This document shows, piece after piece, positions 31,614 to 34,157 of a DNA stretch of 34,157 bases. The position numbers and the translations under genes were made by a program. This DNA comes from Gammaproteobacteria bacterium (GTDB lineage: Bacteria; Pseudomonadota; Gammaproteobacteria; JAUHZG01). The stretch spans positions 1-34,157 of the forward strand of contig JAUHZG010000006.1 in NCBI GenBank assembly GCA_030425845.1, given 5' to 3'. The notes under the pieces were generated by a model, which was given only the letters and a program-made list of their open reading frames with translations, was not told the DNA's origin and ran no database searches. Within the stretch, counting starts at the first letter, position 1, and each line of letters starts with the position of its first letter.

Positions 31614-33404
31614 TTAGCTTTTTGCTTCTAGTGCCTCCCACCGGGCAAAAGCCACTTCAAGTTTTTGATTTAACACGCTTAACTCTTCTTGCGCTCGTTT
31701 GATTTGGTCTGGTGAGTGAGTGTCATAGTAATTGGCTGCGCCAAACTTCGCTTCACAGGCGGCGATTTTGGTTTCTAGCTTTTCACACTCTCTAGGGAGT
31801 TTGTTCAGCTCGCGACGCTCGTCTTGGGTGAGCGAAGACTTGGCCTTTTCTGGCTTGGCGGCGGGGGATTCGGTTGCTTTGTCAGTAGAGATGAGCGGTG
31901 CTTTACGTTGTCGACACCAATCATCATACCCGCCGACATACTCGCCGACGAGGCCATCACCTTCCATCACATACAGGCTAGTGACCACATTATTTAAAAA
32001 GGTTCTATCGTGACTGACTAATAATAAGGTGGCGCTGAAACTCGTCAGAAACTCTTCGAGTAATTCTAAGGTTTCCAGATCTAAATCGTTGGTCGGCTCA
32101 TCAAGCACTAAAACATTACACGGTTGGGTAAACAACTTGGCGAGTAGTACACGATGGCGCTCACCACCAGAGAGTGCAGTAATGGGGGCGCGAGCGCGTT
32201 CAGGCGTGAATAAAAAATCTTGGCAATAACTCATGATATGTTTCTGTTTGCCACCGATAGTGACACTTTGCTGGCCTTGGCCAATGTTTTCGGCGACGGA
32301 TAAATTTTCGTCGAGTTGTTCTCGCAATTGATCAAAATAGGCGATTTCAAGTTTGGTGCCGTGCTCGAGTGTGCCGGTGTTGGGCGTTAATTCGCCCAAA
32401 ATAAGTTTAAGCAAGGTAGACTTGCCACTGCCATTCGGTCCTAAAAAACCAATCTTATCACCGCGTGTGATCACACTGGAGAAGTCTTTAATCATCGGGG
32501 TGCTAGTATTCGGGTAGCTAAAACTGATGTGATTGATTTTGCAGACGAGTTTACCCGATTGCTCGGCATCGCTTGCTACCAAGGAGACATTACCCGCACG
32601 GGTGCGACGGGCACGATGTTCTTCGCGCATTTTTTTAAGCGCACGGACACGGCCTTCGTTGCGTGTGCGGCGGGCTTTGATCCCTTGTCGTATCCACACT
32701 TCTTCTTGTGCCAGTTTTTTATCGAAATTTTTATTGGCGATTGCTTCAGCGTTGAGTCGCTCTTCTTTGGTTTTTAAGAAACGGTCATAGTTGCAGCGCT
32801 GGCTGATCAGTTGACCGTTGTCAATTTCAACAATATGCGTCGCCACTTTTTGTAGCAAGCTTCTATCATGCGTAATGAAAATCAGCGTTTTTTTATAGTT
32901 TGTTAGGAAAGTTTCAAGCCAGGTGATGGCTTCAATGTCTAAGTGGTTTGTTGGCTCATCGAGTAACAAGATATCCGGATCGCTGGCAAGGGCTTTGGCG
33001 AGCAGCACGCGACGTTTTAAGCCGCCGGAGAGTTCGGCAAAAGAGGCATTGGCATCCAAAGCGAGTTGTGCGGTGAGTTGCTCTACCTGATGGGTCGTTT
33101 GCCAGTCATCTTGCAAATGTTCTGCTATCCCTAGTCGTATGATATCGCTCACTTGTCCGCGGATGTCGTCGGGGACTTTTTGCTCGAGCTTGGTGATGGC
33201 GAGGTTGGGGGCGCGCTCAATGACACCTTCACTGGCTTTTAGCTTGTCCTCAATGAGTTGAAACAGGCTGGATTTACCCGCGCCATTGCGACCGATGAGA
33301 CAGACTTTTTCACCACTCTCTATAACAAGGTTGGCGTTGGCAAATAACGGATCGCCACCATGGCTTAAGGTGACTTGGCGTAGGGTGAGTAGGGGCATAG
33401 ACAT
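31614..33404 (-). CDS. uup: ABC-F family ATPase Uup
   Basis: About 596 residues from ATG 33404. Two intact ATPase domains are seen: GRNGAGKSS, LSGGLKRRVLLAKAL and DEPTNHLD; then GPNGSGKST, LSGGERHRVLLAKL and DEPTNDLD. A linker rich in Arg/Lys joins them (IKARRTRNEGRVRALKKMRE). The C-terminal ~80 residues are the coiled-coil typical of Uup (ERRELNKLPRECEKLETKIA). ABC-F proteins act on ribosomes; Uup also affects transposon excision and replication. Met codons at 33470, 33458 and 33398 are alternative starts; alignment with E. coli Uup favours 33398-33404, but TAAGGG precedes 33470. Confidence 0.9.
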   Translation of the reverse strand: MSMPLLTLRQVTLSHGGDPLFANANLVIESGEKVCLIGRNGAGKSSLFQLIEDKLKASEGVIERAPNLAITKLEQKVPDDIRGQVSDIIRLGIAEHLQDDWQTTHQVEQLTAQLALDANASFAELSGGLKRRVLLAKALASDPDILLLDEPTNHLDIEAITWLETFLTNYKKTLIFITHDRSLLQKVATHIVEIDNGQLISQRCNYDRFLKTKEERLNAEAIANKNFDKKLAQEEVWIRQGIKARRTRNEGRVRALKKMREEHRARRTRAGNVSLVASDAEQSGKLVCKINHISFSYPNTSTPMIKDFSSVITRGDKIGFLGPNGSGKSTLLKLILGELTPNTGTLEHGTKLEIAYFDQLREQLDENLSVAENIGQGQQSVTIGGKQKHIMSYCQDFLFTPERARAPITALSGGERHRVLLAKLFTQPCNVLVLDEPTNDLDLETLELLEEFLTSFSATLLLVSHDRTFLNNVVTSLYVMEGDGLVGEYVGGYDDWCRQRKAPLISTDKATESPAAKPEKAKSSLTQDERRELNKLPRECEKLETKIAACEAKFGAANYYDTHSPDQIKRAQEELSVLNQKLEVAFARWEALEAKS

Positions 33405-33526
33405 CACATTAGTTGAAACGATGGGGCGATTGTAAACTAACCCTGCTGTTTTTGACATAGGACAATTCATCCTGGTTACCCTTACTGTTATGCTAAGAAG
33501 ATAACTTCTCTAAAGGGATGATTCTT

Positions 33527-34157
33527 ATGACAAAAATGGGTGTGGGGACCGCGGATTACAACTACCATGTGGTCAAACAATTCGCAGTAATGGCATTGAT
33601 CTGGGGCATCATCGGCATGCTGGTAGGTGTCTTATTAGCCGCTCAGCTAGCCTGGCCTGCGTTTAACTTCAATACGGCTTGGCTCACTTATGGCAGGCTG
33701 CGTCCCTTGCACACCAATGCAGTGATTTTCGCTTTCGGCGGCTGTGCCTTGATGGGGTGTTCCTACTATATTGTTCAGCGTACGTGCCAGGTGCGACTTG
33801 CGTTCCCTAAATTGGCAAGCTTCACTTTTTGGGGATGGCAGTTGGTAATTTTAAGTGCGGTGATCACGTTGCCACTTGGACTCACAACGGGTAAAGAATA
33901 CGCGGAGCTAGAGTGGCCAATCGATATCTTGATCACTTTAGTGTGGGTTGCCTTTGCGATTGTTTACTTTACTACGGTTGCGAGGCGTAAGACGAAACAC
34001 ATTTATGTGGCGAACTGGTTTATTGGCTCGTTTATTTTAGCGGTGGCGCTATTACATGTAGTCAATAGTCTTGAAATTCCAGTGGGCTTATTTAAGTCGT
34101 ATTCAATTTATCCGGGTAGCATCGATGCCATGGTACAGTGGTGGTACGGGCATAATG
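33527..34157 (+). CDS. ccoN: Cytochrome cbb3 oxidase subunit I CcoN (3' partial)
   Basis: The gene runs off the right edge after about 210 codons. ATG 33527 has AAAGGGA 8-9 nt upstream; in-frame ATGs at 33518 and 33536 are alternatives. The visible part shows [20 protein letters not shown] with the haem-ligand His, [28 protein letters not shown] and [20 protein letters not shown], all typical of CcoN. This is the catalytic inner-membrane subunit with haems b and b3 and copper, used for respiration at low oxygen. ccoO and ccoP would be expected beyond the window. Confidence 0.93.
   Translation, partial: MTKMGVGTADYNYHVVKQFAVMALIWGIIGMLVGVLLAAQLAWPAFNFNTAWLTYGRLRPLHTNAVIFAFGGCALMGCSYYIVQRTCQVRLAFPKLASFTFWGWQLVILSAVITLPLGLTTGKEYAELEWPIDILITLVWVAFAIVYFTTVARRKTKHIYVANWFIGSFILAVALLHVVNSLEIPVGLFKSYSIYPGSIDAMVQWWYGHN

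Noticed and set aside
31732-32013. Several 60-110 codon frames antisense to uup, ftsY, hemC and aroQ
   Set aside because: All lie opposite strongly conserved genes in shadow frames, with no ribosome sites and no recognisable products.

Overview
The window comes from a Legionellales-like gammaproteobacterium, that is, an intracellular or host-associated lineage. The main evidence is an unmistakable DotD lipoprotein (18452-18931), a core part of the Dot/Icm type IVB secretion system. The housekeeping genes hemCDXY, accBC-aroQ, fis, prmA, ftsYEX and ccoN fit a gammaproteobacterium, and the intergenic DNA carries several palindromic repeats. No rRNA, tRNA, CRISPR array, transposase or phage gene was seen.

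Layout. 1-4886 is an accessory region: the end of a fusion between a lactate/malate-dehydrogenase-like domain and an isochorismatase-like hydrolase, a convergent MFS transporter, an overlapping methyltransferase/phosphoribosyltransferase pair, and a LuxR-type regulator. 4992-6703 holds a DUF389 membrane protein and a persulfide-dioxygenase-like metallo-beta-lactamase, whose promoter region abuts a long palindrome. 7034-14503 (minus) runs ftsY-ftsE-ftsX, a Yip1-like membrane protein, then an ABC/HlyD/TolC set resembling type I secretion but with a degenerate ATPase domain. 14617-17841 has a pair of M16 peptidases and rsmD. 17918-21706 is the Dot/Icm-related part: a small orphan membrane protein, dotD, about 690 bp of repeat-rich noncoding DNA, and a large orphan membrane protein. 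21764-26605 has a heat-shock gene (hsp20) with a sigma-32 promoter and the divergent hemC-hemD-hemX-hemY-lipoprotein operon. 26688-30387 (minus) is aroQ-accB-accC-prmA-fis. 30509-33404 (minus) is uup plus a third orphan membrane protein, and the window ends inside ccoN.

Most interesting observation. The three orphan membrane proteins (17918-18262, 19655-21706, 30509-31570) share one promoter design: two PmrA-box-like hexamers (consensus YTTAAK) 5 bp apart, the second always CTTAAG, then exactly 10 bp, then a good -10 box. In Legionella and Coxiella PmrA controls Dot/Icm genes and effectors, so these genes look like a PmrA regulon and are candidate Dot/Icm substrates or accessory proteins. One of them appears to make a leaderless mRNA. 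Secondary interests are the degenerate ABC exporter, the dehydrogenase-hydrolase fusion beside the methyltransferase/phosphoribosyltransferase pair, and the palindromic elements.
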